DNA of 64,000 nt, taken from NCBI RefSeq assembly GCF_900104035.1, contig NZ_FNIT01000001.1:124001-188000 (forward strand), given 5' to 3'. The notes under the pieces are model-generated. The model ran no database searches. It was not told where the DNA came from and worked only from the letters and a program-made list of their open reading frames with translations. This DNA comes from Aureimonas jatrophae (lineage in GTDB: Bacteria > Pseudomonadota > Alphaproteobacteria > Rhizobiales > Rhizobiaceae). Shown here piece after piece: positions 35,221 to 45,200 of the stretch; position 1 is the stretch's first letter; the number at the start of each line of letters is the position of its first letter. The position numbers and the translations under genes are program-made.

Positions 35221-35922
35221 TCAGCCGGGCAGGACCTCGTAGCGCAGGTGGACCGCGCCGTGGTCGAGCCGGTCGCAGCCGATCAACCGCAACTTCACCC
35301 GATCCTTGAGGCCGCCCGGAAAGGCGACGATCCCCTGAACGTCGAGGTCGGCGTCGAGCGCCGGCGCGATCACGACGCTGAATTCCGCCACGAGACCGGC
35401 AGCCAGAAACGCGCCGTTGATCTCGGCCCCGCCTTCCAGAAGCAGCTTGGAAACGCCGAACTCGCGCTTCAGCGTGACCAGCGCCGCCCGCAGGTCGATG
35501 TCGGGCGTCTCCGACACGATAAAGGACACGCCGTCGGCCGCAAGCTCCGCCAGATGCGCGTCCTCGACCGCGCTTCCGAGCACGACCACCGCATGGTCGC
35601 CGCCGATGGCGTCGCCGCGGAAGTGGACGCGGCCGCGTCGGTCGAAGGTGACCGCGATCGCCGGCGCCTCGCGCTGTGCGACACGGAGCGGGCGGGGCGG
35701 TGGCTCGAACTGGACGGGCGGGTGCGGTTCGCCCTTCGCCATCTCCTGCATGGTGGCGCGGCCGACGATCCAGCCGTCGCCGCCGTAGCGGTCGTGCAGT
35801 TCTTCGGTCATGCGGCCCCAGTCCTTCACGACGCCATCCGGGCTCGCGGTGAAGCGGCTGGGGTGCAGGCGTCCGTCAATCGAGGTCACCATGTGGCAGA
35901 CGATCGTCGGTAGCTCGCTCAT
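35221..35922 (-). CDS. RibD C-terminal / dihydrofolate reductase-like oxidoreductase
   Basis: A 233-residue protein of the RibD_C fold: IVCHMVTSIDGRLHP near the N-terminus, DGWIVGRATMQEMA, and the NADPH-binding LLLEGGAEINGAFLAAGLV. In riboflavin synthesis this domain reduces the ribosylamino-pyrimidine, but single-domain members like this one lack the deaminase half, lie outside rib operons and have unknown substrates. ATG at 35922 follows AGGAG. It is probably a separate unit, sharing only a terminator with the hydrolase. Confidence 0.8.
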   Translation of the reverse strand: MSELPTIVCHMVTSIDGRLHPSRFTASPDGVVKDWGRMTEELHDRYGGDGWIVGRATMQEMAKGEPHPPVQFEPPPRPLRVAQREAPAIAVTFDRRGRVHFRGDAIGGDHAVVVLGSAVEDAHLAELAADGVSFIVSETPDIDLRAALVTLKREFGVSKLLLEGGAEINGAFLAAGLVAEFSVVIAPALDADLDVQGIVAFPGGLKDRVKLRLIGCDRLDHGAVHLRYEVLPG

Positions 35923-36081
35923 GCCGGGGGCTCTCCTTCTGTTGTGCCGGCGCTTGCCGCACGTGTTGCCGTCCAAGACCCGCCCTGTCGCACCGGGCGG
36001 TCGCAAGCCGGGTCGTGGCGAGGCCAACGTCCGCCAGGGGGAAAGGGTCCGAGCGCGACAACCCGGATGGGGCCCCGCGCG

Positions 36082-37530
36082 CTACTTGCGCTGGCCCGCC
36101 TTGACAGCCTTCAGAAGCGTACCAGAGACTTCGGCGCCGGCGTCGTGCGGCAGCACCAGGAACCGCAGCGACGTGAGGATGCCGATCGCGCCCATCAGGC
36201 CGATCGCGATCTGGAAGTCCGGCAACATCGCATCGGCCTCCATGGTGCCCGTGCCCGCCAGCACGCTGAGGCGGATCAGGAGCGCGGCGCCGGCCACCGC
36301 CAGAAGCACGGAGAGTTGCTGCGTCATCGACGAGAACGTCGTCGCGGCGCCGCGCTCGTGCGCCTCGACATCGGCAAAGGTGATGGTGTTGAGCGCGGTG
36401 AACTGCATCGAGCGCGTCAGGCCCGCCACGAACAGGAGCACGAGGAGGAGAACGCGAGGCGTCTGCGTGTCCACGAACGCAAAGGCCGCTACCGAGGCCG
36501 ACGCGAGAATGCCGTTCGCGACGAGAAGCGTGCGAAAGCCGAAGTGGCGCAGCGTCCGCGTGGTCACGACCTTCATGGACAGGTTGCCGAGGAAGTAGAC
36601 GAGCATCAGCGTGCCCGTCTCCACCGCGCTCAGACCCATGCCCACCTGAAACAGAAGCGGCAGCAGAAAGGGCGTCGCGTTGATCACCATGCGCGCCACG
36701 GTTCCCGTCACCAGCGACGAGATGGCGAAGGTCTGGGTCGACAGGACGCGCAGATCCACGAGCGGATACGCGGCGCGGCGCAGGTGTCGAACCGCCAGCC
36801 AGCCGAAGCCGAGGCCGAGGACCGTCAGCAGTCCCGCCAGCACGCCGGCGTCCTGCGACAGGAGTTCCAGGCCGACCAGGATCAGGGCGAGGGCAGCCGA
36901 CGTCCACAGGAAGCCGAGGCGGTCGAAGGGACGCGGCGTCTCGCGGTCGCCGCCCGCCATGAAGGCCAGCGTCAGCGCGACGCCGATCGCGCCGATCGGC
37001 AGGTTGAGCAGGAAGTTCCAGCGCCAGCCGGCGTGGGTCGTGATCCAGCCGCCGAGCACTGGGCCAATCACCGGTGCGATCAAGGCGGGCCAGGTGATCA
37101 GGGCGATGGCATCGACGAGTTCGGATTTCGGCGTGTTGCGCAGGACGATCTGGCGGCCCACGGGCGTCATCAGAGCGCCGCCGACGCCCTGTGCGATGCG
37201 GGCGGCGGCAAACGACCAGAGACCCTCCGCCATGGCGCAGGCGAGCGAGGACAGCGTGAAAAGCACGATCGCGCCAAGAAAGACGTTGCGTGCGCCCCAG
37301 CGGTCGGCGAGCCACCCGGCCGGCGGGATGCACACCGCCATGGCCAGAAGATAGGCCGTGAAGCCGACGTTGAGGCTGACGACGTCGGTGCGGAAGTCGG
37401 CCGCCATGGCGGGCAGCGAGGTCGCGATGATCGTGCCGTCCAGCGCCTGCATGAAGAAGGCCACCGCCACGATCGCCGCCACGAGGCGGGGGCGGGAAAC
37501 GGTGGCGCTGTCCGATGTCGTCGCGGTCAT
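36082..37530 (-). CDS. MFS multidrug exporter, DHA2/EmrB type
   Basis: A 482-residue membrane protein with about 14 predicted helices. FFMQALDGTIIATSLPAMA, GWLADRWGARNVFLGAIVLF and FAAARIAQGVGGALMTPVGR are the helix-1, loop 2-3 and helix-4 signatures of the DHA2 drug:H+ antiporters, and GPVLGGWI is antiporter motif C. Substrates cannot be predicted. There is no membrane-fusion partner nearby, so it may act alone. It follows the kinase/receiver pair on the same strand after a 97-base gap containing a hairpin, so it might be separately transcribed. Confidence 0.85.
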   Translation of the reverse strand: MTATTSDSATVSRPRLVAAIVAVAFFMQALDGTIIATSLPAMAADFRTDVVSLNVGFTAYLLAMAVCIPPAGWLADRWGARNVFLGAIVLFTLSSLACAMAEGLWSFAAARIAQGVGGALMTPVGRQIVLRNTPKSELVDAIALITWPALIAPVIGPVLGGWITTHAGWRWNFLLNLPIGAIGVALTLAFMAGGDRETPRPFDRLGFLWTSAALALILVGLELLSQDAGVLAGLLTVLGLGFGWLAVRHLRRAAYPLVDLRVLSTQTFAISSLVTGTVARMVINATPFLLPLLFQVGMGLSAVETGTLMLVYFLGNLSMKVVTTRTLRHFGFRTLLVANGILASASVAAFAFVDTQTPRVLLLVLLFVAGLTRSMQFTALNTITFADVEAHERGAATTFSSMTQQLSVLLAVAGAALLIRLSVLAGTGTMEADAMLPDFQIAIGLMGAIGILTSLRFLVLPHDAGAEVSGTLLKAVKAGQRK

Positions 37531-37548
37531 GGCGCGATGCGATCCTCC

Positions 37549-37573
37549 CTGCGGCCTCTTGGGCGGGCCGCAG
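37549..37573 (-). terminator. Hairpin between the receiver gene and the MFS exporter gene
   Basis: CTGCGGCC (37549-37556) and GGCCGCAG (37566-37573) form a perfect 8-bp stem with a 9-base loop. On the minus strand it follows the receiver gene and directly abuts the GGGAGG ribosome site of the exporter gene. It may terminate the upstream unit or influence exporter translation; a T-run is lacking. Confidence 0.45.
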
Positions 37574-37627
37574 CGACTTCTGCGCCCCTGCCGCCGCGAA
37601 GGAAAGGAAAACTTACGACGCCCGGCG

Positions 37628-38026
37628 TCAGTCCGATCGGACCTGCGTCAGGGCATCCAGCGCGTCGACGAGCGAGGCCGGGCGATAGGGCTTGCTGAGA
37701 AACACGCCGTGCGCCGGCATCTGGTCGGAGCCGATGCGGACATGGCCCGACGTGACGATGACCGAGACCGGCGGCCATCGCTCGCGCACGGCATGGGCCA
37801 GCTTCAGCCCGTCCATCGTGCCCGGCATGTCGATATCGGTGAAGAGGATGCGGATGTTGTCGTGCTGTTCCAGAAGCTCGAGCGCGCGGGCGGCATGGGA
37901 CGCGCCATAGACCGTGAACCCGGCATCCTCGATCATGTCCATCGCATCCATCAGCAGCAGCGGTTCATCCTCGACGACGAGGATGCCGATGCGGGATCGA
38001 TCAAAGGGTCTTGGCGTGGCCGTCAT
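37628..38026 (-). CDS. Single-domain response regulator
   Basis: A 132-residue stand-alone receiver: ILVVEDEPLLLMDAMDMIE, phospho-acceptor in ILFTDIDMPG, the switch Ser/Thr in VIVTSGHVR and the Lys in FLSKPYRP. It has no output domain, so it acts by protein contact or as a phosphate sink. The start overlaps the stop of the HWE kinase gene (ATGA), making them a cognate pair. HWE-kinase/receiver pairs often feed the general stress response in this group, but nothing here proves it. Confidence 0.88.
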   Translation of the reverse strand: MTATPRPFDRSRIGILVVEDEPLLLMDAMDMIEDAGFTVYGASHAARALELLEQHDNIRILFTDIDMPGTMDGLKLAHAVRERWPPVSVIVTSGHVRIGSDQMPAHGVFLSKPYRPASLVDALDALTQVRSD

Positions 38027-39087
38027 GCTGTCTCGTCGCGTCGGCCGCTCGGGGTCAGCGAGCCGTTCAATGTGTAGATAAGACCGCCGGGTTCATAATC
38101 GCTTGCGGCAGATCCGCCGAAATAGCTCGGCACGATCCGCTCGGTCAGCTTCGAGCCGAAGCCCCGGCGTTCGGGCGCCGCGACGGGCGGGCCCCCGCGC
38201 TCCTCCCAGACGAAGGCGAAGCGGTCCTGCGGCCCGACGTCCCAGCGAACGCTGACGCGGCCCTCGTCGGTCGACAGCGCGCCGTACTTCACGGCGTTGG
38301 TCGACAACTCGTGGATGGCGAGCGCCAGTCCCAGCGCCTGCTGCGCCTCGACGCGCGCCGGAGGGCCCTGAAGCGTCACGCGCTCGCCGTCCGCGCAGTG
38401 AGGCGCGACCGAGGCCGCGACCACCGCGGCAACGTCCGAGGCGGCCCAATCCGTCGCGGTCAGAACGTCCTGGGCACTGGCCAGGGCCTGGATGCGCGCC
38501 GATGCTTTTTCGGACGCGTCGCGCGTATCGAGCGCGTTGCGCAGGCTCTGCGACACGACGGCCTGGACCATCGCGAGCGTGTTCTTCATGCGGTGGGAGA
38601 GCTCGCGCTGCAGAACCGCCTGCTGACGCACGCGGGCCTGCTGATCGTCCAGAAGGCTCTTCTGCCGCGACAGGAGCGAGCGCGTCTGGGCCCGCTCGAC
38701 CCGAAGGCTTCGGACCGCCCGATGCGTGACGTGGATCAGGAGAAGATCGACGCTGACGACGCCGATATAGAACAGGAGGGCGACCGCGACCGACGGGTTC
38801 ATGGTGAAGACGCCGACCGGCGGGATGAACCAGTACCATGCCGCCAAGCCCGACAGGACCGCGCAGGCGACGCCCGGCCACAGGCCCGCGAAGAAGGCCG
38901 TCAGAATGACCGCCGGAAAGAAGGTCAGATAAGGAAAGCCGGCCGGCAGGACGTGGTCCGAGGCGAAGCGAACGCCGAGCGCCGTCAGGAAGGCGAGGGC
39001 TGCCAGGGTCCAGGCGGCCAGCGGCGTCGACGAGATGCGTTCCGCCCAGACGAATGCCTTCATGCCCGCCAACCTCGAATAGCCCAT
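38023..39087 (-). CDS. HWE-family sensor histidine kinase with DUF4118-type membrane domain
   Basis: A 354-residue kinase. The N-terminal ~125 residues hold about four membrane helices like the DUF4118/KdpD-type module (FPAVILTAFFAGLWPG). A short coiled linker leads to the H-box RELSHRMKNTLAMVQ (His165), the N-box ALAIHELSTNAVKYGAL and the W-x-E motif WEERGG (near residue 294) that define HWE kinases. The sensed signal is unknown. An in-frame ATG at 39063 is an alternative start. It is translationally coupled to the following receiver. Confidence 0.87.
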   Translation of the reverse strand: MGYSRLAGMKAFVWAERISSTPLAAWTLAALAFLTALGVRFASDHVLPAGFPYLTFFPAVILTAFFAGLWPGVACAVLSGLAAWYWFIPPVGVFTMNPSVAVALLFYIGVVSVDLLLIHVTHRAVRSLRVERAQTRSLLSRQKSLLDDQQARVRQQAVLQRELSHRMKNTLAMVQAVVSQSLRNALDTRDASEKASARIQALASAQDVLTATDWAASDVAAVVAASVAPHCADGERVTLQGPPARVEAQQALGLALAIHELSTNAVKYGALSTDEGRVSVRWDVGPQDRFAFVWEERGGPPVAAPERRGFGSKLTERIVPSYFGGSAASDYEPGGLIYTLNGSLTPSGRRDETA

Positions 39088-39314
39088 CGCCCCGGGGCCG
39101 CGTTTCTAGAATGCGTCGGGCGGCTGGGCCACAACAGCTTCGTTGCCCGTCGAACAGGGCCGGCGAGCCGGTCGGTTCGCTCATGGCGACCGTGCGTTGT
39201 GTCCACTCTGGCTTGCCGGAAGGTGGAGTGCCAACAAGCTTGACGGCAAGCCTCCGCCGTTCATAGGCCGAGCCCGAGGCAGGCAGGCGACACTCCGTGC
39301 GAGAGGCGAGAACC

Positions 39315-40466
39315 ATGATCCGGACGCTGGCGGTTTCCGGTTACCGCTCCTTGCGCGACCTTGTGCTTCCCCTGGAGCAACTGACGGTCGTGACCGGTGC
39401 CAACGGAACCGGCAAGACGAGCCTTTATCGTTCGCTGCGCCTTCTCGGCGAGACCGCTCAAGGGCGGCTCGTCGCCTCGCTCGCGGCCGAGGGCGGGCTG
39501 ACCTCGGTTCTCTGGGCCGGGCCGGAGCGCATCGGGCGTGGGGTGCGCGAAGGGCGGTATCGCGTGGAAGGAACCGTTCGCAAGGGGCCCGTCAGCCTGC
39601 GGCTCGGCTTCGGCGACGAGCATGCGGGCTATGCGCTCGATCTCGGCATGCCGAGCGCCGAGAACCCGTTTCCCCTGGACCCCGCGATCAAGCGCGAGGC
39701 CATGTGGACCGGCGGGCGCCTGTCCCACGCCTCGATCTTTGCCGACCGCCGCGGCGGTCTCGTGCGTCTTCGCGACGCCGCGGACGGCACGTGGCGCGAG
39801 GCGGCACGCGATTTGTCGCCCTTCGACTCCATGATCACCCACTGCGCCGATCCGCTCCACGGCGCCGAACTTCTGCTTCTGCGCGAGCGCCTGCGCGACT
39901 GGCGCTTCTACGACGCGCTGCGGACCGATCCCCAGGCGCCGGCACGCCGGCCGCAGGTCATGACCTATACGCCTGTACTGGCGAGCGACGGATCGGACCT
40001 GTCGGCCGCGATCGCGACGATCCGGGCGATCGGCGACGAGGACGCTCTGGAGCAGGCCGTGGACGATGCCTTCCCCGGCTCGCGTCTTTCGATCGAGCCG
40101 GGCGAGAACGGCGGTTTGGCGCTGCGCCAGCACGGCCTCCTGCGCCCCCTTCGGCCGGCCGAACTCTCCGACGGGACGCTCCGGTTCCTGCTTCTGTGCG
40201 CCGCGCTTCTTTCGCCGCGCCCGCCCGGGCTGATGGTCCTGAACGAGCCGGAGGCTAGCCTCCACCCGGACCTGATGCAGCCTCTCGCACGCCTCCTGTG
40301 GCAGGCCTCGCGTGCCTGCCGCATCGTGGTGGTCAGTCACAGCGCCGCGCTGATCGCCGCGCTCGGGCGCGAGGGCGAGGCAGGCGAGATCCGTTTGGAG
40401 AAGCGCTTCGGCGAGACCGTCGCGCCGGACGTCGATCCGCCGCGCTGGGAATGGCCGAAGCGCTGA
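39315..40466 (+). CDS. AAA/ABC-type ATPase of unknown function
   Basis: A 383-residue RecF/SMC-like ATPase. Walker A is TGANGTGKTSLYRSL near residue 35; LSDGTLRFLLLCAALL is an ABC-signature-like stretch; Walker B is GLMVLNEPEASLHPDLM; the switch histidine follows in VVVSHSAALI. There is no TOPRIM nuclease domain and no partner gene, unlike OLD or Gabija defence systems. Related genes are scattered through proteobacteria and often called DUF2813 or AAA-21 ATPases. Function unknown. The ATG at 39315 follows GAGAGGCGAG. Confidence 0.75.
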   Translation: MIRTLAVSGYRSLRDLVLPLEQLTVVTGANGTGKTSLYRSLRLLGETAQGRLVASLAAEGGLTSVLWAGPERIGRGVREGRYRVEGTVRKGPVSLRLGFGDEHAGYALDLGMPSAENPFPLDPAIKREAMWTGGRLSHASIFADRRGGLVRLRDAADGTWREAARDLSPFDSMITHCADPLHGAELLLLRERLRDWRFYDALRTDPQAPARRPQVMTYTPVLASDGSDLSAAIATIRAIGDEDALEQAVDDAFPGSRLSIEPGENGGLALRQHGLLRPLRPAELSDGTLRFLLLCAALLSPRPPGLMVLNEPEASLHPDLMQPLARLLWQASRACRIVVVSHSAALIAALGREGEAGEIRLEKRFGETVAPDVDPPRWEWPKR

Positions 40467-40474
40467 TTTGAATC

Positions 40475-40493
40475 CCCGCGGCGGCGGCGCGGG
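40475..40493. terminator. GC-rich hairpin between the convergent ATPase and sod genes
   Basis: CCCGCG (40475-40480) and CGCGGG (40488-40493) form a 6-bp stem with a 7-base loop in the 39-base gap between the stop codons of the two convergent genes. On the minus strand TTTCC precedes it. It is a modest candidate for a shared terminator. Confidence 0.45.
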
Positions 40494-40505
40494 AAAGACC
40501 GGCCC

Positions 40506-41255
40506 TTAGCGCTGAAGGGCGGCCGCGTAGTTCTGCGAGACCTGCGTCCAGTTCACCGCCTCCCACCAGGCCTTCAGGTAGTCCGGTCGGCGATTGTTGT
40601 ACTTGAGGTAATAGGCGTGCTCCCAGACGTCGTTGCCGAGCACGGGTGTGCCCTTCGTTTCGGCGACGTCCATCAGGGGGTTGTCCTGGTTCGGCGTCGA
40701 GGTCACCGCCAGCTTGCCGCCCTCGTCCACGATCAGCCAGGCCCATCCCGAGCCGAACCGATCGGCGCCGGCCTTGTTGAAGGCCTCGCGGAAGGCATCC
40801 ATGGAGCCGAAGCTCGACTCGATAGCCGAGGCCAGTTCGCCGGACGGCTCGCCGCGCTGGCCCTCGGGTGCCATGATGCGCCAGAAGAAGCTGTGGTTCC
40901 AATGGCCGCCCGCATTGTTGCGGATCGCGGCCGACCGCTGTCCGGCCGTCGCGACAAGCTCCTCGAGGGTCAGCCCGGAGAGGGCGCTGTCACCTTCCAC
41001 CGCCTTGTTGAGGTTGTTGACGTAGGCCTGATGGTGCTTGGAATGATGGAGTTCCATGGTCTGCGCGTCGATCACCGGGTCGAGCGCGCCGTAGGCATAG
41101 CCGAGTTCCGGCAGCGCGAAGGGTGCCTTGGCCTCGGCCTGGCTTTGCGCGGTGGGCTGAGCGGCGGACTGCTGCGCGGCAGCCGGCATCGAGGGCGCGA
41201 GTCCCATCACCAGGGCGACGGCGAACAGGGAGGCGGCGGAGCGAAGGCTCGACAT
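40506..41255 (-). CDS. Exported Fe/Mn superoxide dismutase
   Basis: A 249-residue protein. Residues 1 to about 27 ([20 protein letters not shown] then PSMPAAA) form a signal peptide, so the enzyme acts in the periplasm. The mature part is a standard Fe/Mn-[16 protein letters not shown] and [10 protein letters not shown] contribute metal-binding histidines, and [18 protein letters not shown] the Asp and His. Metal choice cannot be told reliably. It removes superoxide outside the cytoplasm. Most Fe/Mn-SODs lack a signal; periplasmic ones are usually Cu/Zn. The gene stands alone. Confidence 0.9.
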   Translation of the reverse strand: MSSLRSAASLFAVALVMGLAPSMPAAAQQSAAQPTAQSQAEAKAPFALPELGYAYGALDPVIDAQTMELHHSKHHQAYVNNLNKAVEGDSALSGLTLEELVATAGQRSAAIRNNAGGHWNHSFFWRIMAPEGQRGEPSGELASAIESSFGSMDAFREAFNKAGADRFGSGWAWLIVDEGGKLAVTSTPNQDNPLMDVAETKGTPVLGNDVWEHAYYLKYNNRRPDYLKAWWEAVNWTQVSQNYAAALQR

Positions 41256-41630
41256 GATGGAGGGCTCTCCAGGAAGGGGGTCGATCATTGCCCAATGCCG
41301 GCGACTGGTCGCCGTTGCAAAAACAAGTCGTGATCCGTCCCCATCCTCCGCAGGCGGATCGCGCATGGCATCGTGTGATGGCGCGCGTCCGAGGCCGCTA
41401 GGCGAGGTGGACATCGAACGCATGCGCGCTCGACCACGGCGGGGAACGTTCGAAGCGAGAAGCCCTTCCCCTCGTATGGGCACGCTGCGGTCCTCCATGC
41501 TAGGACGCCGTGCCATCCAGCCCGTGCGTCGGGATCTCGACGTGCGGTCCGGGCGCAGTGCCGCAGGTCCGAACCGTGCCTTGCGCTCGCGGCGACCCAG
41601 ACTTATTGCCTGTCCAACGAAAGGCCGGCC
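41256..41630. promoter_or_regulatory. Divergent intergenic region between sod and the LOV gene
   Basis: About 375 bases without a gene. GGCGAC and GTCGCC at 41300-41313 form a perfect 6-base inverted repeat (spacer TG) 45 bases upstream of the sod start, a possible operator. The rest should hold the LOV-gene promoter; ACTTATT near 41611 is the only AT-leaning stretch. No GGAAC-N16/17-CGTT stress promoter is visible, and no open frame looks real. Confidence 0.45.
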
Positions 41631-42191
41631 GTGGAAGAACCATCGATTCCGTTCGAGTTGCGGGATTATTTCGAGCGCTCGAACATCGCGTTGGCTCTGG
41701 CCGCCGCGGAGCCGGACAACCCGCTCGTTCTCGTCAACGAGAAGTTCCGCTCGCTGACGGGCTACGCGGACGACGACGTGATCGGGCGCAACTGTCGCCT
41801 CCTCCAGAAGGACGTCGAGAACCGCGAGGCGCGAGAGCGCATCCACGCGTTTCTGGAGGGCGATGCTCAGGCCAGCGTGCGCACGCCCATCATCAACTTC
41901 CGCAAGAACGGCGAGCCCTTCGTCAACCTCCTCTACATGTCGAAGCTGCGCGACCGCTCGGGGCGTCCGCGCTTCCTGTTCGCCTCGCAATACGACATCA
42001 GCCGCTCGCACCCCGAACGCCTGGCCGAGTACGACGCCGAACTCGCGCGGACGCTGTCGCGCATGACACCCGCCCTGTCCGAGAACGGCATCGTGATCGA
42101 GGGTACGCTGATGGCCATCGCCAACGCCGCGTCCCTGATCGCTCAGGCGAAGGTCACCCTGTCGGACCTCGACGGTCCGGACCTCTCCTAG
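41631..42191 (+). CDS. LOV-domain blue-light photoreceptor (short LOV)
   Basis: A 186-residue protein. Residues ~10-115 are a PAS/LOV domain with the flavin signature GRNCRLLQ; Cys55 is the photoactive cysteine that forms the flavin adduct. [32 protein letters not shown] and FASQYDIS supply the other FMN contacts (Asn, Asn, Gln). The C-terminal ~65 residues are mostly helical, with no output domain, so it must signal by contact. GTG start after AAAGG. It lies 19 bases before the CheB/CheR-HWE kinase gene, suggesting light input to that kinase. Confidence 0.9.
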   Translation: MEEPSIPFELRDYFERSNIALALAAAEPDNPLVLVNEKFRSLTGYADDDVIGRNCRLLQKDVENREARERIHAFLEGDAQASVRTPIINFRKNGEPFVNLLYMSKLRDRSGRPRFLFASQYDISRSHPERLAEYDAELARTLSRMTPALSENGIVIEGTLMAIANAASLIAQAKVTLSDLDGPDLS

Positions 42192-42210
42192 AACCCCGAA
42201 AGACCGCCGA

Positions 42211-45200
42211 GTGGACACGTCGAACGCCATGCCCGACCCCGCCAAGGCGCCGGTCCACGATTTCGGACCCGTGGTGGGGATCGGTGCGTCGGCCGGCGGC
42301 CTTGAGGCGTTGCGGGAGATGCTGTCGGGCGCGCGGCTGCCGACGGGCCTCAGCTTCGTCGTCGTTCAGCACCTCGACCCGAACCACGAGAGCATGCTCG
42401 CCCAGCTCCTGGACCGGCACACGGACCTCGAGGTCCTGCAGTGCGAGGGCGGCGAGCGCATCGAGGCCGATAAGGTCTACATCATTCCGCCCGGGCGGGG
42501 CCTGGCCATCCGCGAGGGCGTCCTGGAGCTGCGGGACTTCGCCCAGCCTCGCGGCCTGCGCCGGCCGATCGACGACTTCTTCCAGTCGCTCGCCGTCGAC
42601 CAGCAGGCCAACGCCGCCTGCGTGATCCTGTCGGGCACCGGCGCCGACGGCACGACGGGCCTGCGGGCGGTCAAGGAGCATGGCGGCGTCTGCGTGGTGC
42701 AGCAGCCCGAGAGCGCGCGCTACGACGGCATGCCGCTGTCGGCCGTCGGAACGGGGCTGGTCGACTTCGTGAAGGCGCCGGGCGAGATCGTCGCTTGTCT
42801 CGACGACTTCTTTCGCCGGCGCGGCACGGACCCGAGCGAGGCCGAAGCCGAGATCGTCGCCGATCACATGGACGAGCTGTGCCGCGTGGTGCGGCAGGCC
42901 GTCGGGCACGACTTCTCGGGCTACAAGCGCACGACGCTGGTGCGGCGCGTGGAGCGCCGCATGCATGTTCTGGGCATCGAGACAGGCCGGGGCTATCTCG
43001 CGCGCGTCCGGACCGATGCGGGCGAGTGCAGCGCCCTGTTCCGCGATCTTCTGATCAACGTGACGCGCTTCTTCCGCGACCCCGAACTCTTCGAGGTGCT
43101 GCGCCAGCGCGTGATCGAGCCGCTGGTGCGCGAGCGCGAGGTCGGCGAGGACGTGCGCGTCTGGATACCGGGCTGTTCGAGCGGCGAGGAAGCCTACTCG
43201 ATCGCCATGCTCTTCGCCGAGGCCTGCCGCACCGTAGGCGTGACGCAGGGCATCCAGATCTTCGCCACCGACATCGACGAGCAGATGCTGCAGATCGCCC
43301 GCGAGGCGAGCTATCCGGCCAACGCCCTGGCCGACATCCCGCCCGCCTTCCGCGAGCGCTACGTCATTCCCCATGCCGAGCGGTTCTCGATCTCGCCCGA
43401 GATCCGCGACATGATCCGCTTCTCGAACCACAGCCTCGTCAAGGATCCGCCGTTCTCGCGCGTGGATCTCGTGTCCTGCCGCAACCTCCTGATCTACTTC
43501 GACGACCGGCTTCAGCAGTCGGTGCTGCCGCTGCTCCACTACGCGATCCGACCCGGCGGCTACCTGTTCCTCGGTCCCTCCGAGAGCATCGGGCGCTTTG
43601 AGCAGCTCTTCCATGTTCTCGACCATCAGGCGCGGTTGTTCGAGCGCCCGCCCGGCTCGCCGCGCTACCCGATCGACCTGCCGAGCGGATTGCAGCGCGG
43701 CCAGACGCGGCGTGCCGACGGCGATGGCCGCTCGGCCCGTCAGGCGGCCACCGACGAGGCGACCTCGCTTCGCCGCGTCGTGGAGCGCTACGCGCCGCCC
43801 TCGATGGTGCTCGACCAGGACGGGGCCATCATCGCCGCCTATGGCCGCCTCAGCCGCTACTTCGACTTCCCCGTGACGCGCACCGGCGGATCCAGCGCGA
43901 TCAACCTCGCGCGGCCGGGGCTGCGCGACGTCATCGGTCCGCTCCTGCGGCAAAGCCGCGACGGCAAGAAGCGCCTCGTGGCGCGCGACGTCGAGGTGGC
44001 GTCCGAATACGGGGTCCAGCCGATCGACGTCGTCTGCGATCCGCTGCCGGACGGCACCACGCTCCTGGTGCTGCGCGATACCGATGCCTTCCGCGCCGCC
44101 AGCGATCCCGATCTCGTGGAGATGGATACCGAGGGCGATCACGTCGAACTTCTCGAGGAGGAACTGCGCCACACCCGCCACCGCCTGCGCTCGGCCGTGG
44201 AGGAGCTGGAAACGGCGAACGAGGAGCTGAAGAGCTCCAACGAAGAAATGATGTCGATGAACGAGGAGCTCCAATCGACCAACGAGGAGCTGTCCACCGT
44301 CAACGACGAGCTGAAGACCAAGGTCGATCAGCTGACGGTCGCCAATTCCGACCTGCGCAACTTCTTCGACTCCACCGACCTGGCGGTCGTGGTGCTGGAT
44401 CGCGACCTGCGCATCCGCAGCTACACGGCGGCCGCGACCTCGATCTTTCCCCTCCAGCCGGCGGACCGGGGGCGGCCGCTCGCCGACGTGTCGAGCCGCT
44501 TGCCAGGGCACGAGCACATCGAGGACGCCGCCGCGGTCGCGGCGGGCGGCTCCGTCATTCAACGGCGCGTGGCCATGCGCGACGGGTCGCGCACCTTCTC
44601 GCTGCGCGTCCTGCCCTACCGCACGCAAAGCGACAGCACCGACGGCGCGACGCTGGTCTTCACCGACATCACCGACGCGCTGTCGCTGGAGCGTGAGCTC
44701 GCCGCCGAGCGCGACCGCCTGGACCTCGCCATCAAGGCCGGCGGCATCGGCATCTGGGAGCTCAAGCCCGACGAGGGCAGCGTGACCCTGGATGCGGTCG
44801 CCGCCTCGCTGATGGGCATGGGCCAGACCGAGAGCGGTCCGCTGGCGAACCTCCTGTCGCGCATCGCGGAAGGAGACCGGGGCGAGGTCGAGCTGGCGCT
44901 GCGCATGACCGCCGAGGGCAGCGAGGACTTCGATACGCGCTTTCGCGTCGAGGCCGGCGAGACGCGGTGGATTCGTTCCTTCGGCCGCATGGTGGCGGGC
45001 AGCCGACCGCGCCGGCTGGTCTGCGTGTCGATCGACGTGACGCGCGAATACGCGCTGGCCGAAACGCGCGAGCTGATGCTGCGCGAGATGAACCACCGCG
45101 TGAAGAACCTCTTCGCGATCATCGGCGGCATGATCTCGGCGGCCGCGCGCACCCATCGCGACGTGGACGTCCTGTCGGCCGATCTTCGCGACCGCATCGC

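Noticed and set aside
41256-41630. General-stress (EcfG) promoter before the LOV gene
   Set aside because: GGAAC occurs at about 41443, but no CGTT-like hexamer follows at 16-17 bases.
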